A DNA stretch of 64,000 bases, taken from assembly GCA_013398055.1 (NCBI GenBank), contig VZRS01015011.1:145330-209329 (forward strand). Direction: 5' to 3'. The stretch comes from Ifrita kowaldi. Taxonomy: Eukaryota; Chordata; Aves; Passeriformes; Cinclosomatidae. A program made the position numbers and the translations under genes. The stretch's first letter is position 1, and every line of letters begins with the position of its first letter. Under the pieces are notes generated by a model that saw only the letters and a program-made list of their open reading frames with translations, ran no database searches and was not told the origin of the DNA. Positions 1 to 13,404 of the stretch are shown piece after piece.

Positions 1-3000
1 TTATGAGAAATGTTTGCTACCAAACATTGGCCCTACCAACAGTTTAGGAGCTCTTTGTGTTTCTTAAGTTTAAAGATGGAGTTGTCAAACTGATTGTATG
101 ACCATACTGAATCTTCAACTCACAGCATGTCCTTTACTTTTCTATCTCTCAACTCAAAGGTCAAAATTACATAGATCCAAATGAACCAAGTCATTACTTA
201 ATTTTAATCTTGCTTTGTCCAGCAGCTTTCTATCATTCATCGTCTTACCATGGAACATCACCAGTGATGTCTTTGATCCATTTCACAACATAAGGATACA
301 TCAGCAAGAAGACTAAATGTCTGTGAAACTGAAATTTGATGCTAATTTTCTTTCCCTTAGAAGCTGCTTCTAATGATCACTCCATGTGAGTTTCTTTCCC
401 CAATTTGTCCTTCTATTTTCCATTTAAAAGAGAAATTTTAATGTAGACAAGACTTTCTACCAGTGTTCAGGTGATCTCAGAAATATGTTTTCATTAGGTG
501 GACATGCATTATCCATAGTTCATACAGGAGAAGCAGGAGTAGTATCCCATCAGCAGGCAAGGACACAGTATGTATGAAAAAACACGAAACAAGTGTTGAT
601 GCCTGGTGACATTTGGGGGGGAGGGGGGAAAGAAGGAAAAAATCTGTGTTCAGTACTAAATCAGTAATGGTGATATTGCCAGCAAAAAGCAATACTGAAG
701 TCAACTCTACCAAAGACAGTACCAGGCTTATGAAGGCTGGGTATCTCAACCGTGAGCAGAGACATTGTGTAAAGCAAATAATCTTTTTGTCATCAAGAAT
801 GGTGTGTGAGTCTCCATTTTAATTACCATCACTCTGAATAAAGATACATTAATCTGCCATTTTCACTCTTACCAGGACACTGTTGTTTCTAAAAGGTAAC
901 ATTATAGGTAACAGTAGGAGGCTTTTGCTGGCCTACCTGTAGCTTCTGTATTGTCAGTTCGGGATTCCTTTCATGGCTTGTGCATTTCTATTCTTTTCAA
1001 ATATTTTCTGAAGCCCACTTCACCAAAGAAGGACTGAGCCTTGACAGTGGTTTCAGTTTTTCTGATTAATGGTGAAGTGCCTTCATGGTTAGTGTGTATA
1101 CACTTCTTTTCCCAGTATGTCCAATTATTCCTGTTATAAGACATAGTGAGGGTCTCACTTTAAAAGGAATTTCAGTTAAGCTGTATCTTCACAGATTTTT
1201 CTAACTTTTTAAACAATTATCTCTCTTCTCTTGGTTTATGGGAGCTAGGAACTCTGTGTGTTTACTGAGTCTATAAAACTATAGCACATTCATAAACCTG
1301 CTTTTGGCAACACATTTTTTAACATGCATCGAAACAGCCTTGTCCATATTACAGTTTCTTCCAATCTTAGAACTCATTTGAGAAAAACTATCAAAATATT
1401 GAAGCTATGTAGCAAATTATAGCTCTCAAAATTCTAAAGGTCACATTGAAGATTTTTAATGAGCTTCTAAGCCTAAAGCAAATGGCATCTAATAAACAGT
1501 GGATCTGGAGTATTCACAGTTTAATAAGGATCCTCAGATGTCCATGGTCTCAGTACTATGTGGCCACTGTATTGCCAGAAGTTCATTATACATTTGGCAC
1601 AGGATGGCACACTGGCAAAGCTGGCAGTGAGCATTCGTTTCAACTCTTTTGCTGATACTCCTCAACCCTGTTATTCCTAGCTGATCATGCACAGTCATTT
1701 CTATTGTAAAACTTTGTGCAAACAATTGAGTTTTGCTCCTGATGTAAAACTAAAACAGTCCAGGCTGCAAGCACTTGGACATGCTTTCAGAGCTCTATTT
1801 CCTGCACCAAGGTACTATATTTTTATTTTATGTCTTCTCTTCAGAGATGGTGATCTCTAGTAATTCAGAGGCAAATCTGTATATGCAGAAGCCTTCATTA
1901 AAATGAATGATGGAAGTGTGAATTTTTTATGCTGGCAAGAAATTCTTGGCATCCATGAGGTTTTATTCGGCTGAAACTATGCCTGTGCAGGGGTCAGAAT
2001 TGAGCCACAGTGGCACTTGATGGTGCAAATCAGCTCCTCTCACCTCTGAGCTGCTTCATCCCTATACTACATTCTGTCTTGGTTTCACCAGGAATTTTCT
2101 GGAGGCATTTTCTCCATCAACATGATATTTGAGATGACAAAACTCAGTTTCATGTTGAAGCACATTCAAAACTGCAAGGTTGTGGGATCTGACTGATCAC
2201 TGGAAATACTGCAGCCTGTGAATAAAAAAACCAAGCACAATTTTGTTATTTTGTTAGTTGACAAATTGCATTCAACATTTCTCAGAAAAATAAAAGGCAA
2301 TGCATGTGGCCAAGATTCAGTAGTTAAATATAACACAGAAAGTGGGACAAAAATATATAACACGCTAGTTTTTGCTGGTGATGCATTCTTCCTTTCACTT
2401 TCTCTCACATCTTTGAAAAACAGCCCATTAACTGTTAAAAATTTCATTACTCAAAACACTTCCCAAAAGCTTGCTGTCAGGCATCTGCATGCCTTTTAGG
2501 TGAAAGTGCATCCATCTGAGTGCACCCATGAGAGCACAGACTGAAAGGGAGTTCTTTTCATCAAGTTTAGTGAGCAGTGGCAGGTAGCTACTTAACCTGT
2601 CTGACTGTATAATATTGATTAAAATAATTAAAGGATCACTGCTCCATTGCTCTAGAGACTTTAGATTGATATTTATAAGTGCACACTTAGTAGCAGCAAA
2701 GTTCAGGATGCCACAATATCAAATACTGTTTAGATTTACTTCCATCCATTTTTTTATTGGCCTTTTTTTGCCTGTATAAAGGTTGTTACCTGATCACAAT
2801 TAACCATGGCTTGTTCAGCTAATTACTCATGATTATGCCATTGCTAGGGAAATTTTAATATTATAGGGACTTTTCTGTCTCAGAAATCTGGTTCTAAAAT
2901 ACCTCCTCTAATCAAGCAGCAATTATGTTACTCCCCACTAAAACCATGAACATGTTGACCGAGCTAGTCATGTTCTGGCAAACACAAAGAGAAAAAATAC

Positions 3001-5084
3001 ATAGCAACAGCAACTACTCCATAGAAACAGCAGGGAAAAAAGGAAATCCACAGAAACATTTTAAATGCCAACATTTGGTCATTTCACTGCCATGGGTTTT
3101 ATCACTCAGCAAAAGAGATTCTAGGAAAAAAAAAAAAGCTGTTCCATTTTGGCTGAAAGAATAAATACATTATTTGTATAAAAATGTTTAAAACTACTTT
3201 TTTGTTTTAGAAAACTTAACATTGTAAAGCTTAACACTGATAACAGATTGGGAAGCTGGCCAGGGATAGGTTGTCTGAAAGAAACAAAGAGGCACAGAGC
3301 TCATTACTGGCTCCCAATTGAGACTACAGAACAGCAGCAAGCACTTCAGGGTAATTAACTGCCCAGAAATTACCTTTAGGGAATTCCACAGTAATGCCAA
3401 CATATGGGGGAATACACTTATAACTGCTAAGTTTCACTTCCACTCTTCTTCCAATAAATTAGTATCAAGATGCAGGACTCAATGGTGCAAAGACATGCCT
3501 TGCAAAGAACTCCTCTAGCTGTTGCAAAAGGCTCTTCTTGTTTCTAGGCTCCTCTGCTGATTTTGTTACCTCATTTCTCCCCCTGCTTCATCTGCTAGTT
3601 ATCTTCCTCCCTGTTTTCAAGTCTTAAACTTTTGTGCTCCCCAATCAGCTCATATCTCTTCCTTCTTCCCCTACTACCACCTGCTTTTAACCATATCTTG
3701 GGTTTTCCTTATGTTGTCCTCTACCTCTTCTATGTGCCAATCTTGTCTTTATTCCCCAGTCCTTTGTTCTTCTTTTTCTTGACATTCTGAGCTGTTTCCC
3801 TCTCAATTGATACCTTTGTCCTCCTGCACATGACCAGGGCAGCCTGCCAGGAAGCAGGACGCCAAGGAAATTTTTCTCCCCCTCAAGGAGTCACAAGAAA
3901 CCATTGTGGAGAAAGAGTTTCCAGTCAGCATACTTGAACAGAGGAAACCTGAAGACTAAATTATCTGCAAATGCTGATAATAGCCCTGACAGCCCTGCAG
4001 TACATGTGTAAACCACAGTTACATCTCAACAGTAAAAATTTGGCCAAGATCTCCTCAATTGCAAAAATAGTAATCTGCATGAAGTATCAAATAAATTTCA
4101 CTATCAGTTATGGCTTACGTTCCCCTTATAAGTGGGACCAGCTGGAAAGAAAGGTCTTTAATTACTGCAATGCTTTCTCAGGCAAGGTAGTTCCAAGAAC
4201 TTCTATCAAGCTTGATACGTACTGTATAGCCTGCATACACTCAAATAACCAGCTTCTGCTCAAACATTCCCCATGTCTTGTGTGGTCAGCTGTACTCAGT
4301 TTCTGTACTCCCTTACAATGTGTTATCATCTTATGCAGTGCTTCTTAAGGAAGCCATACATCTTCTTTGAATAAAATACAAATTTCTGGCTGTTAATTGT
4401 AGTTTTCAGCACAAAACATTCAACACTCTATGGCTTAAATCATAAAGCTTCCAGCTCGTGTCCATTCCCGATATAATCATTTAAAGTACTGCCCTAACTG
4501 CTTTACATTTCTTAATGCTGCTTTTAATTTTCATTAAAAATAGTAAAAGAATAATTCTATTTTGCAGGTTTTCTATCGTTAAGTTGCCGGTGGCCATAAA
4601 ATTTCCTTTTAGCCAGTACAGTAGCATTATATGCCTCTCAAAGATAAGCTGAAACTAAGCTGTAGCAGACTGATTTGAAATCCATGTATTTTTTATTTAT
4701 TCAAGTACATGTTGCTTGATTAGAGAGTGTCAAAGACAGAGGTTGGATCTGTTTTTATGTATTCCCAGAAAATACAAGATGCATGCTTCCATACAGGCTC
4801 ACTGTAAAAATTATCCTTTTTCAAACATATCAAAATTAAGTACATTCATGTTTATAAACGCTTCAGTATGTGGGTTTAAGCATGCATTCAAGAGAGGTTA
4901 TATCAAGGGGGTTGTCCTTTTTCTTTTGTTTTACATAGCAGCCTTAAAACCATTCGGAATTTCTCTGTTACGGTTACTATATTTCCTGTCACACTCTTGC
5001 ATGCTCTTATCACTAAAGAAAGGAAAATGATAGAAACATGGAACTCTGACACTTTGATTTAAAATTAAGATTTCATTCACAAAG
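1..5084. other. Downstream intergenic DNA, no gene seen
   Basis: This AT-rich sequence has scattered short open frames on both strands. None shows splice-consistent continuity, a recognisable domain or a good start context. Two long overlapping frames on opposite strands near 2166-2499 look coincidental. A pyrimidine-biased tract at 3528-3830 is listed separately. The neighbour on this side in mammals, GLP1R, was looked for and not found. Confidence 0.6.
3528..3830. other. Strand-asymmetric pyrimidine-rich tract
   Basis: For roughly 300 bases the plus strand is dominated by C and T, with many TTCTTCC and CCTCTTC blocks, while the flanks are mixed. It has no coherent reading frame. It could be an eroded polypyrimidine microsatellite or part of an old repeat. 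Confidence 0.45.
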
Positions 5085-5975
5085 GAATACTAAGTTTGCC
5101 AATGATACTAAGCTCAGAGGTGTTACTGACTGCCTCAAAGGCAGAGAGACCCCACAGAGAGGTCTCAACAAACAAGAGCTGGGCAATCACCAACTGTATG
5201 AAGTTCAACAGGGGAAAGCTGAAAGTGCCGGATTCTGCACCTGAAAAAGGACAACCCTGGATGTGTGTCTATACTGGGGAATGGGATGCTGGAGAGCAGC
5301 CCTGTGGAAAAGGACCTGGGGATCCTGGTCTGTGGCAAGTTGAACATGAGTCAGCAGTGCCCTGGCAGCCAGGAGGGCCAGCCCTGTCCTGGGGTGCATC
5401 AGGCACAGCATCGCCAGCCGGGCAAGGGAGGGGAATGTCCTGCTCTGCTCTGCACTGGGGCGGCCTCACCTCGAGTGCTGGGGGCAGTTTTGGGTGACAT
5501 AAATATAAGTCATTAAACTGTTAGGGAGAATCCAAAGCAGGGCTCCAAAAGTGGTGAAGGGCATTTAGGGAAAGCCGTAGGAGGAGCAGCTGGGGTCACT
5601 GACTCTGTTCAGCCTGGAGGAGACTGAGAGGAGACCTCATTGCATTACAACTTCCCCATGAGGGGAAGAGAAGGGGTAGGCACTGATCTCTTCTCTCTGG
5701 TGCCCAGATACAGAACCAGAGTGAATGACATGAAGTTGTGTCTGGGAAGGTTCAGGTTGGATATCAGGAAAAGGCTCTTCAACCAGAGGTGAAGCACTGG
5801 TTGGGCACTGGAACAGCTCCCCAGGGAAGCGGTCACAGCACCAAGCCAGACAGAGTGCAAGAAGTGTTTGGACAATGCTCTCAGGCACATGGTGGGGCTG
5901 TTGGGGTGTTCCGTGTAGGGCCAAGAGATGGACTTCAATGATCCTTGTGGACCGCTTCCAACTCAGGATACTAAA
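5085..5975 (+). mobile_element. CR1 LINE fragment, 5'-truncated, sense to plus strand
   Basis: The segment opens with a decayed reverse-transcriptase reading (AAGTTTGCCAATGATAC, KFANDTKL-like), passes KDLGILV and KLNMSQQC-like residues typical of CR1 ORF2, and then the GTTCAGCCTGGAGGAGACTG and GATCCTTGTGGACCGCTTCC motifs of the CR1 3' end, finishing CCAACTCAGGATACT. Frameshifts and stops break the frame throughout, so it is a dead copy. It is GC-richer than its surroundings. The subfamily cannot be set by eye. Confidence 0.9.
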
Positions 5976-7670
5976 CAAGCTATATGCAAAATAACAATGT
6001 ACCCAAAGGTTTTAAAAACCAATAGTTTCAAAATGAAACCTTTTAGGCCAGGATCTTCAGTGCAAGAGAGTTTTGACTCTTTTTCTCTCCAGAATGTTCT
6101 GCTGTATTCACAGGTATGCATGATTTTTCTGACCTCTTTTTTTTTGTTCATATTTTTGGCTCAGAAGAGTGTCTATAAAAATTATGTCAGTAACTTTTAT
6201 TATGCCAAGGAAGCAATCTGCAATGTTAAGACACTACTGCCCTAATTATCTAGTTTATTTTTAAAAAACTTTTTCACTTTTTTTTTTCAGAACTCTTACA
6301 AACAATGCCAGAAAATAGAAGCAGAGGCCTGAGCCATGCTCTTAATTCACCTCAATAAATGCTTTTATGAGCAGAGGTATACTTGGAACACAAACCCCAA
6401 GATTTTATTCTACTATTGTAGATCTCCATTGTGACTGTTTAGCTATAGTAGCAAAATAAATTTCAAGAGCTCAGGAAGCCAGAACCTGCAGCATTTAAGA
6501 CATATTTTGCACACAAAATTAAAATTGAAACAATTAAACAAATCAAGGTTGTTTAAAACAAGTCAAAGCTTTATGATTCTTTATTGCAGTCAATTTATCT
6601 GCTGCAAGATTTTTCCTTATTTTTTCAAAGCCTGCCTGAAACAAAGTTATACTCATGAAGCCAAAACGGGGTACCTTTGGAAGTACAAAATCCCTGAGCA
6701 ATGAGGGAAGGCTTCTCACCTCAAAAAAACCCACAATTCTGTATGGGATGTCCCTTTGTTCGTCATATTTCTGAAACTAAAGATGGACTGCTTCACAGAA
6801 TGCATGCATCAATGTACTGAGCCCTTGGGTCGCCAGAAATGTCCCTAGCTTGGTTTGCCTGATCTCAGTGACAGCTGTTCTCTTGCTTGAGAACTCCTGC
6901 ACCTTCTCTATAATTAATGGTACTAACTCTGACACCACAGTGTTTCTATGCATCGACAGCCAAATAGACATCACGTAGCAATCATGTTACACCTGCAATC
7001 TGTTGGGGTTTTTTCCATTTGCCAGCAAAATCGATTTCAGACTTCTGCAATAAGCCCTAGAACGTTTATTACAATATTAGAAATTATTTCATATGGTGTC
7101 CCTTATGAACATTTGTTGTTCCAAAGCTAACTATGGAAAGATAAAGCAATTGCACTGTCACTGCTATTATTCAGGGTACTTGCATCAAAGCCAGATTTAA
7201 AATAACCCCTTTGTTATAAAATAACCAGTGCTAACATGATTTGAAATCTAGCTCATGCAGCCAAACCCTACTATAGGCCACAAGAAACACTGTGCTATAT
7301 ACAGCACTTGAGAGACTTACAAACAAGGCTGTTAATGATCTTTATCCCTAGCACAACTCATTAAAATTTCATGGAGAATAATTTGAAGGAGCCTGATGGT
7401 AGGTGCACTTGATTGGCATACTGTGCAGGATCCAATCCTCAGAATGCAACATGTTACATGGAGCTTGATCTTGATCTTACTCATTAAGTTTAAAGTAAGG
7501 AGTGGCCATACACCAATGCCCAATCTGAGAAAATAACTTAATCAAAAGCTAACATAACATGAAAACTCTTCTTAGCACAAGCTTCTGAACAAGAAAGCAA
7601 GCATGCAGTCAGTTATGGTGGCTTTCAGGATATTTAAATACTATTTTTGAAAAATATACAGGTGGAAGAT

Positions 7671-7705
7671 TATTATTATTATTATTACTACTACTGCTAT
7701 TATTC
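7671..7705. repeat. ATT/ACT trinucleotide microsatellite
   Basis: Tandem ATT units pass into ACT units (attattattact, then actactgct), followed by another ATT pair. It is a short, imperfect simple repeat in intergenic DNA. Confidence 0.8.
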
Positions 7706-9781
7706 CTGTATTGTTATGCACTTTTAAAGCCATGAATTTATAATAATTGCTGCAGTTCTTTCACAAGCACTTATTCACAGTTTAAGACATGGAAGATTCC
7801 CTCTCTTGTACTATTGACAGTGATGTTCACACCATTTTTTACATTCTGAAAAATTAAATTCACTAGTTTTTCATACTATTTTGGTTATTTTTAGCTTGGA
7901 TATTATTTTTTTAAATAAATAATAAGCTTTTTCCCTCACGTTAAAAAAAAAAAGAGAGAAAAAAAGTTTAAGTCATTATAAACTTATGTAAACAGAAAAC
8001 CCATACTACTACTTTACTGAATTACCATCAAAGTAATTTTAAGGTCTTGGGTTTCTTTTGTTTCTGGACAAATGTTCCAGATATTGCAAAGGCAAAAGAT
8101 GCTTGTTTTCTGTCCTGTGTACATTAGTCCACTATAAAAAGCCTATGTGATCCACAGCTTTTAAATAGGGCGGTTCCCTCTAACGCAGAAGTTGAATGTT
8201 GCAGTAGTCTTGTTGAGCACTATCTTTAAAGCCATAAATTCCAGGAAATGTTTAAAGGTAAAAATAATTATATTAAGTGCTTTGCTTCTTTAGAGGATGT
8301 ATCCTTGTGAATATTTGCAGTAGCTAAATATTAACCAGCAGTTTCACACATTTAATACTGCATGACCTTAGATTCGGCCAACTCATTTTTATTGATACCC
8401 TTCCTTGAGCCTCAGAGGTCATTATTTCTTGCCTTATAGCATCACTCATCTCTAACTCAACAAATTTCATCAGACACAAAGGATGAACTTTTCAGCTTCC
8501 TCAATAAGCCAATATCTATGCTTTCCTGCTTAGAGGCTGAATCAGTTCCATGAATAAATACAGAAATAAGCTCCACTTTCCACAGATAGTTCCCTAAGTC
8601 ACTTAGCAATTGCTTCTACGTGGATACCAAGCATCCAGTGTGAAAAATAAAGAAAAAAGTTATTCAAGCTATCATATACCAAGTATTTTAAAAACTTACA
8701 ATGCCATGTTTTTCATATCCACAGAAATGCGTATATACTTAAATGTATATAATTATGCACCCTATGTGTGGATTATATCAGTTACATTTTATTGCATATC
8801 ATGTAGTAGAAGCTGCTCATTCTCCAGGAGCAAGCTATTGCTCATGTTACAGAAGTTCCAGGTAGACCTAGTTTTTGATTATAAAAAGACTTTCTGAGCG
8901 GTTTGGTTCCACACTGTTTAAGAGGCAAGGCAAGCCTTTGCAAACCACTCTAAGAGTAACCCAAAATGTTTAAAAAGCAGAAGGAAAGGAAGGTAAGTTT
9001 CTGAGGGAAGCTGATCTATCAACTAGTATTTGTCAAAGAATAAAATAAACTCCCACTGTTGAGCCCAGCATTAGCCAGAACGAAGCGTGCCAGTGGAAGA
9101 TGACATCTGAATGGTTGGCAAGCATAACTCCCCTGAGTGTGAAGGCAGATGCTATCTTCTGTGTCAGACCTAGCTGAAAGCCAGAGAAAATATATAAATT
9201 TTTATCAATTAGTAGAATAAAGAATAAAACTAATAGTTTTTAAAAGGCAGAATTACTGCATGTCTTCAGAATAAACAACAGAACACACAGGAAATGGATG
9301 AGAAAGTTATTCATGAGTCTGCATACCTCATGTCTGAGCAGACTGGGTGTTTTGAAAAGTTCACCAAGTGATCATTTTTCTAGCTTACAGTCTTTCTCAT
9401 TTACTGCCTGAAATGCAGCACATAGTCACTATTCCCTAGACACACAAGGAGACTTTGTACGTGTGAAAAACAGTTTGACAATGAAATAAAAACAGAGCTG
9501 ATGGCATGGGAAGCGCAATAACACTGGTTTTCTAGGTTAGGTTAACATGAACTAAGACAACCGCCTAATACACTTTAAAATTTCTGCTACATGCATGAAC
9601 TTTTAACTGTTTCCTGCTACTTCCTTTATTAATTCTCAGGAAAACAAAGCTTTTTTTCTGGACTACTCTGCTGACACCTAGCGAGCCTCGGCTCCAACAG
9701 CTTCAGAAAAAGAGAGGTGCTATCAGAGCAGCTGTTCTTTTCATTCCACTCGCAGTAAAATGCTTTATATGGCCATGTCTG

Positions 9782-9804
9782 TGATTCAGCAGAGTGCTGA
9801 ATCA
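9782..9804. repeat. Perfect 10-bp inverted repeat with 3-bp loop
   Basis: TGATTCAGCA, then GAG, then TGCTGAATCA forms a perfect dyad. A CTTTATATGG element, one base from a CArG box, lies ten bases to the left (9763-9772). TGCTGA/TCAGCA half-sites resemble those bound by Maf-type bZIP factors, but the arrangement here is outward and not a standard MARE. It is a possible regulatory element only. Confidence 0.4.
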
Positions 9805-12800
9805 TATATCAACTCGGAGAACACTGCAATGGTAGTGAGAGGAAAATGTAGAAAGATGGTAAAGAGGAGAAAGGGAAAAGAAGCATAAAGAAAAGAAGTG
9901 ATGATCAAAGTCTTTCCCTCACAGAATAAACATCTTTAACAAGGATCAATAAAATTTGCCACTAGTTGTCACTTACATCTTTTACTTTCTGTGCTTCACA
10001 TGTTTAACTGGGATATCTCAGTGTCTGTAACTTCAAGTTAATGATGACTTTTTTGTTTGTTTTTAATGTAAAATATAAACAAGCAACTCCTTATTATTGT
10101 CTTAAAATTAATTGCAGTATAATCCTACCTTTACAATAGTATATTCATGTCATTTAATCCTTGGATTTGTTTGGGAGAGTGGCAATTTCATGTGAGATTC
10201 TCAGCTTTGCTAAAGTTGGCTTAATATTTCCTGGGAAATGTATCAGTGAGTATCAGTTAGGTGAGATGGAAAGATTTTCTGATGTCAAGGAATTCTGCAA
10301 CATTCAATGGACAAAAAAGCAATTTAAAAATAAAAATCAAACTTCCTCTTTTAAATAGAAATTGAACAAATGAACGTAAGTGCTGACCTCTGATAACAAA
10401 GATGAATAAGATCACATTTTACTTCCCTGAAAAATGGTTCCAAGAGGTCACAGTCATTATTCCTGCATAAAAAAACGTGAGAACACATACTGCTACCACC
10501 TGTCATTAAGTTGGTCTCTTGACAGCTGCTGGTCAGGAATTTTTAGGTTTCCCTAAGAGAATTTCATATCAGTCTTTCTGAAATGGTTTATCTGTCTAAA
10601 ATCTTACAAAATTCACAGGTGTTTGGATGCTTAAAAAACACCTATACAGAGAGAGTTAGGCTTCTCCAAAATTGCAGTGTAACAAATTTATGGTAACTAA
10701 ACTTCAACAATATAAAGGAAGCCACTAAAACAAACACTATGTCGTTCTTTGCATCATAAACACAACCAAGATACTAAAGATTGCATAAGATGAAAATGAC
10801 CACAACACAAGAGAGAATACACAATTCTGTTAGTGCAAGAAATTAGCTAGTGCCTACTTGGGTGTGCTTTTCTTACAGTGCTCATGACAGTGACTGGGCT
10901 TCTCCTCTCAGACACTGCTCAAGATGTTCACTGTGGTACCAAAAGTCACTGCAACTTTCCTTCCTCTTCAGCCTGTTTTCTTGGCTTTGACACTTCAGTC
11001 AGTTAGAACTTAATCCTGCATTTAAATGGGAAGTTCAGTCCGTCTTATTTCTTTCTCCATGGCACAATAATCAAAATTAATATTTCCACACCAGAGGATA
11101 TCTCACTTAAGAATGCTCTGGAATTATCATCTTAACTCTCACATTCTGCATGCTGGATCTCTTGAGAGTAAAAAGCTGATTATGTCCAAAATACTCATAT
11201 GTCTATAATTTTTATTTTATGCATGCAAGATTACCAGTTATCAGGGGAAAATAAAATTGTTCAGATGAAACATCAGGGATTTATATATTTTTGCCTTGCA
11301 ACTATATTAAGAGTAGTGTAATTAAGCATTCAGACGCAGACTTTAATCAAAGCCTTCGTGTTTAAGCAGCTTTCTGATAATTGCAATTAACTACCTATAA
11401 GTGTAAGAGATATTATATAACTACATTTAAGTGTGATTCACTGAACTTTTTGATATATACATCAGAGACTGCCACTTGATATATTTTACCTCTATCTATG
11501 ATAAATTTCAGGCTCAAACTATTACACAATTTAATAAAAAATTACTTTAAAGTTCCTAAGTGGTTTTTTTTCTGCTGCTAAAGTTCAAATAAATTCTCTG
11601 TTATCAAAAATAAATTAAAATTTTCATCTTGTAAAAATAATGGTTTTACCCTATACTCATTTAGTATCTTGCATAACTAATTTGGTTTGGCCTGAGATGC
11701 TAAAGATTATTGTTATTAGTTAACAAAAAAAAAAGTGATTCATTTACTATGTTTTTTACTAGACCTGTATTAATTGTAATTAATATATCCAAAATTATTA
11801 CTTCTACATTTACCATTTGTAACAATAATTATGGAGTTTAAACAATAATCAAGGAAATAATATATTCCCACTGTAAAAAAAGAAAAAGAAAGTGAGAAGA
11901 GAAACAAATCAGACAAGGTCAGTTTATCCAACAAGTTAGGAGCAGAGCTGCTTTTATTTCAAAAGCTTTCACTCCTTAGCCTTAACCTTGTTTAGATGAA
12001 TGGCAGAAACTTCGTTGTTCCCATTTCAATTGTCTTGATCCCGCCTCAGATCTCCCTTATCTCCACTCAATGCAGGGAACAATTTCTTCTTGAGAGAAAG
12101 CAGGAACATGGTTTTTATTGTTTGTCTCATTGCCATTGCTTGGCTTGTGAACCTATCAGGTATAAGATACAGTAGCTGCAACAAAGCCCTGAACTGCTAA
12201 AAATAAAGACATTTGTAGTGTTTTGATGCCTTTAACTGTCAGAGACTTTTGCAATTACCAAAAATATAATCCTTGGAACATACCTGATTTCCAGATATTC
12301 AGTGCACTGATACAAGAAAAAGGAAAAACCTGGTGTGACTTAATCCGCTGACAACATCCAAATGCCAGACAGGTCCAATTCCTCAACAGAAACTGTTAAA
12401 TACTGCTGCTTTCAATACAGTCATAAGCAATGCGAAACTACCACGCAATCAAGCTGTTAGGACAATTTGGAATGGTAACAGAATTCTCAAAGCTTTGGTA
12501 CAATAATTGGAACCAGAGTGTATTCTTTAAATTTTCCTATCCAGTGTGAGAAAAGCACAAGTACATTATACATGTCTAACTTCCAACAGCTGCACAACAT
12601 ATTGCCAGTCTCTGTAACTGTGTTGCTGTTCAATACACAGGTGGCATTACAAACAAAGCAAGGTATTTTAGTTTTATATCAAAGGAAGACATTTTAAAAA
12701 TTACCAGTTTTCATTAAAATGCAGCCAACCAACAGCACATTAACCACACTGAAGAGGCAGGCACACCACCTCTTTATAGAGAATACATTTTTTGATTCAC

Positions 12801-12929
12801 TTGAATAAATGCTTCTAGTAAAAGCAGAACAGTATGAAATGAGGAATAGCAAAGGAGTTTCCCTATTGTACCAATAAAATACCTGCTCCTATAACACATG
12901 CATTGTTAGGAACCAGACATATGCCAACT

Positions 12930-13404
12930 CTTGTAAAATCTACAGAGTTACAGGAGAGACTCCAGCTAAAGGCCACTAGTATAATAAAGAGACTGGAGCA
13001 TCTCTCCCATAAGGTAAGCCTGAGAGCAGGACCGTTCAGCCTGGAGAAGAGAAGGCTCAAGGGTAATAGTATTAACATATGTAAACACATGAAGGGAAGG
13101 TGTAAAGGGCACAGATCCAAGCTCTTTTCAGTGGCACCCAGTGAGATGACAAGAAGTAAAGAGCACAAACTGAAACACAGGAGGTACTGCATGAAGACCA
13201 GGAAACACTCGTTTTTACCGTGAGGGTAACTGAACACTGGAAAAGGTTGTCCAGAGCAGCTTGAATTTCTCCACCGCTTTGGAGAAATTCAAAATCTACC
13301 TGGACACAGTCCTAGGCAGCCAGGTCTAGGAGAACCTACTTGAGCAGGGAGTTGGACAAGATGACCTCCAGAGCTCCCTGCCAACCTCAACAATTCTGTG
13401 ATAC
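12930..13404 (+). mobile_element. CR1 LINE 3' fragment, sense to plus strand
   Basis: The decayed C-terminal ORF2 reading includes KRLEHLSHKVSLRAG, FSLEKRRLKGNSINI and KEHKLKHRRY, matching the usual CR1 order GLEHL, LFSLEKRRLRG and HKLKHRR. It is followed by GAGGGTAACTGAACACTGG and an end with CTGCCAACCTCAACAATTCTGTGA. The frame has stops, so the copy is inactive. The open frame on 12903-13223 is this repeat, not a gene. Confidence 0.93.

Larger units (their letters stand above)
5976..12929. other. Intergenic DNA between CR1 copies, no gene seen
   Basis: This AT-rich sequence has no supported coding exon. It holds a short ATT/ACT microsatellite near 7671-7705, an A-rich run near 7940-7965 and a perfect 10-base inverted repeat near 9782-9804. 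I see no tRNA-like or other RNA structure. Confidence 0.6.

Noticed and set aside
3971..4348. 125-residue plus-strand open frame in intergenic DNA
   Set aside because: No domain, low-complexity hydrophobic content, no splice or promoter support; length is compatible with chance in 64 kb.
5096..5516. Cluster of 60-130 residue frames on both strands
   Set aside because: All fall in a CR1 fragment; its GC-rich composition lengthens chance frames.
12903..13223. Open frames of more than 100 residues on both strands
   Set aside because: The plus frame is a CR1 ORF2 C-terminal remnant (LFSLEKRRL-like, HKLKHRR); the minus frame is its shadow.
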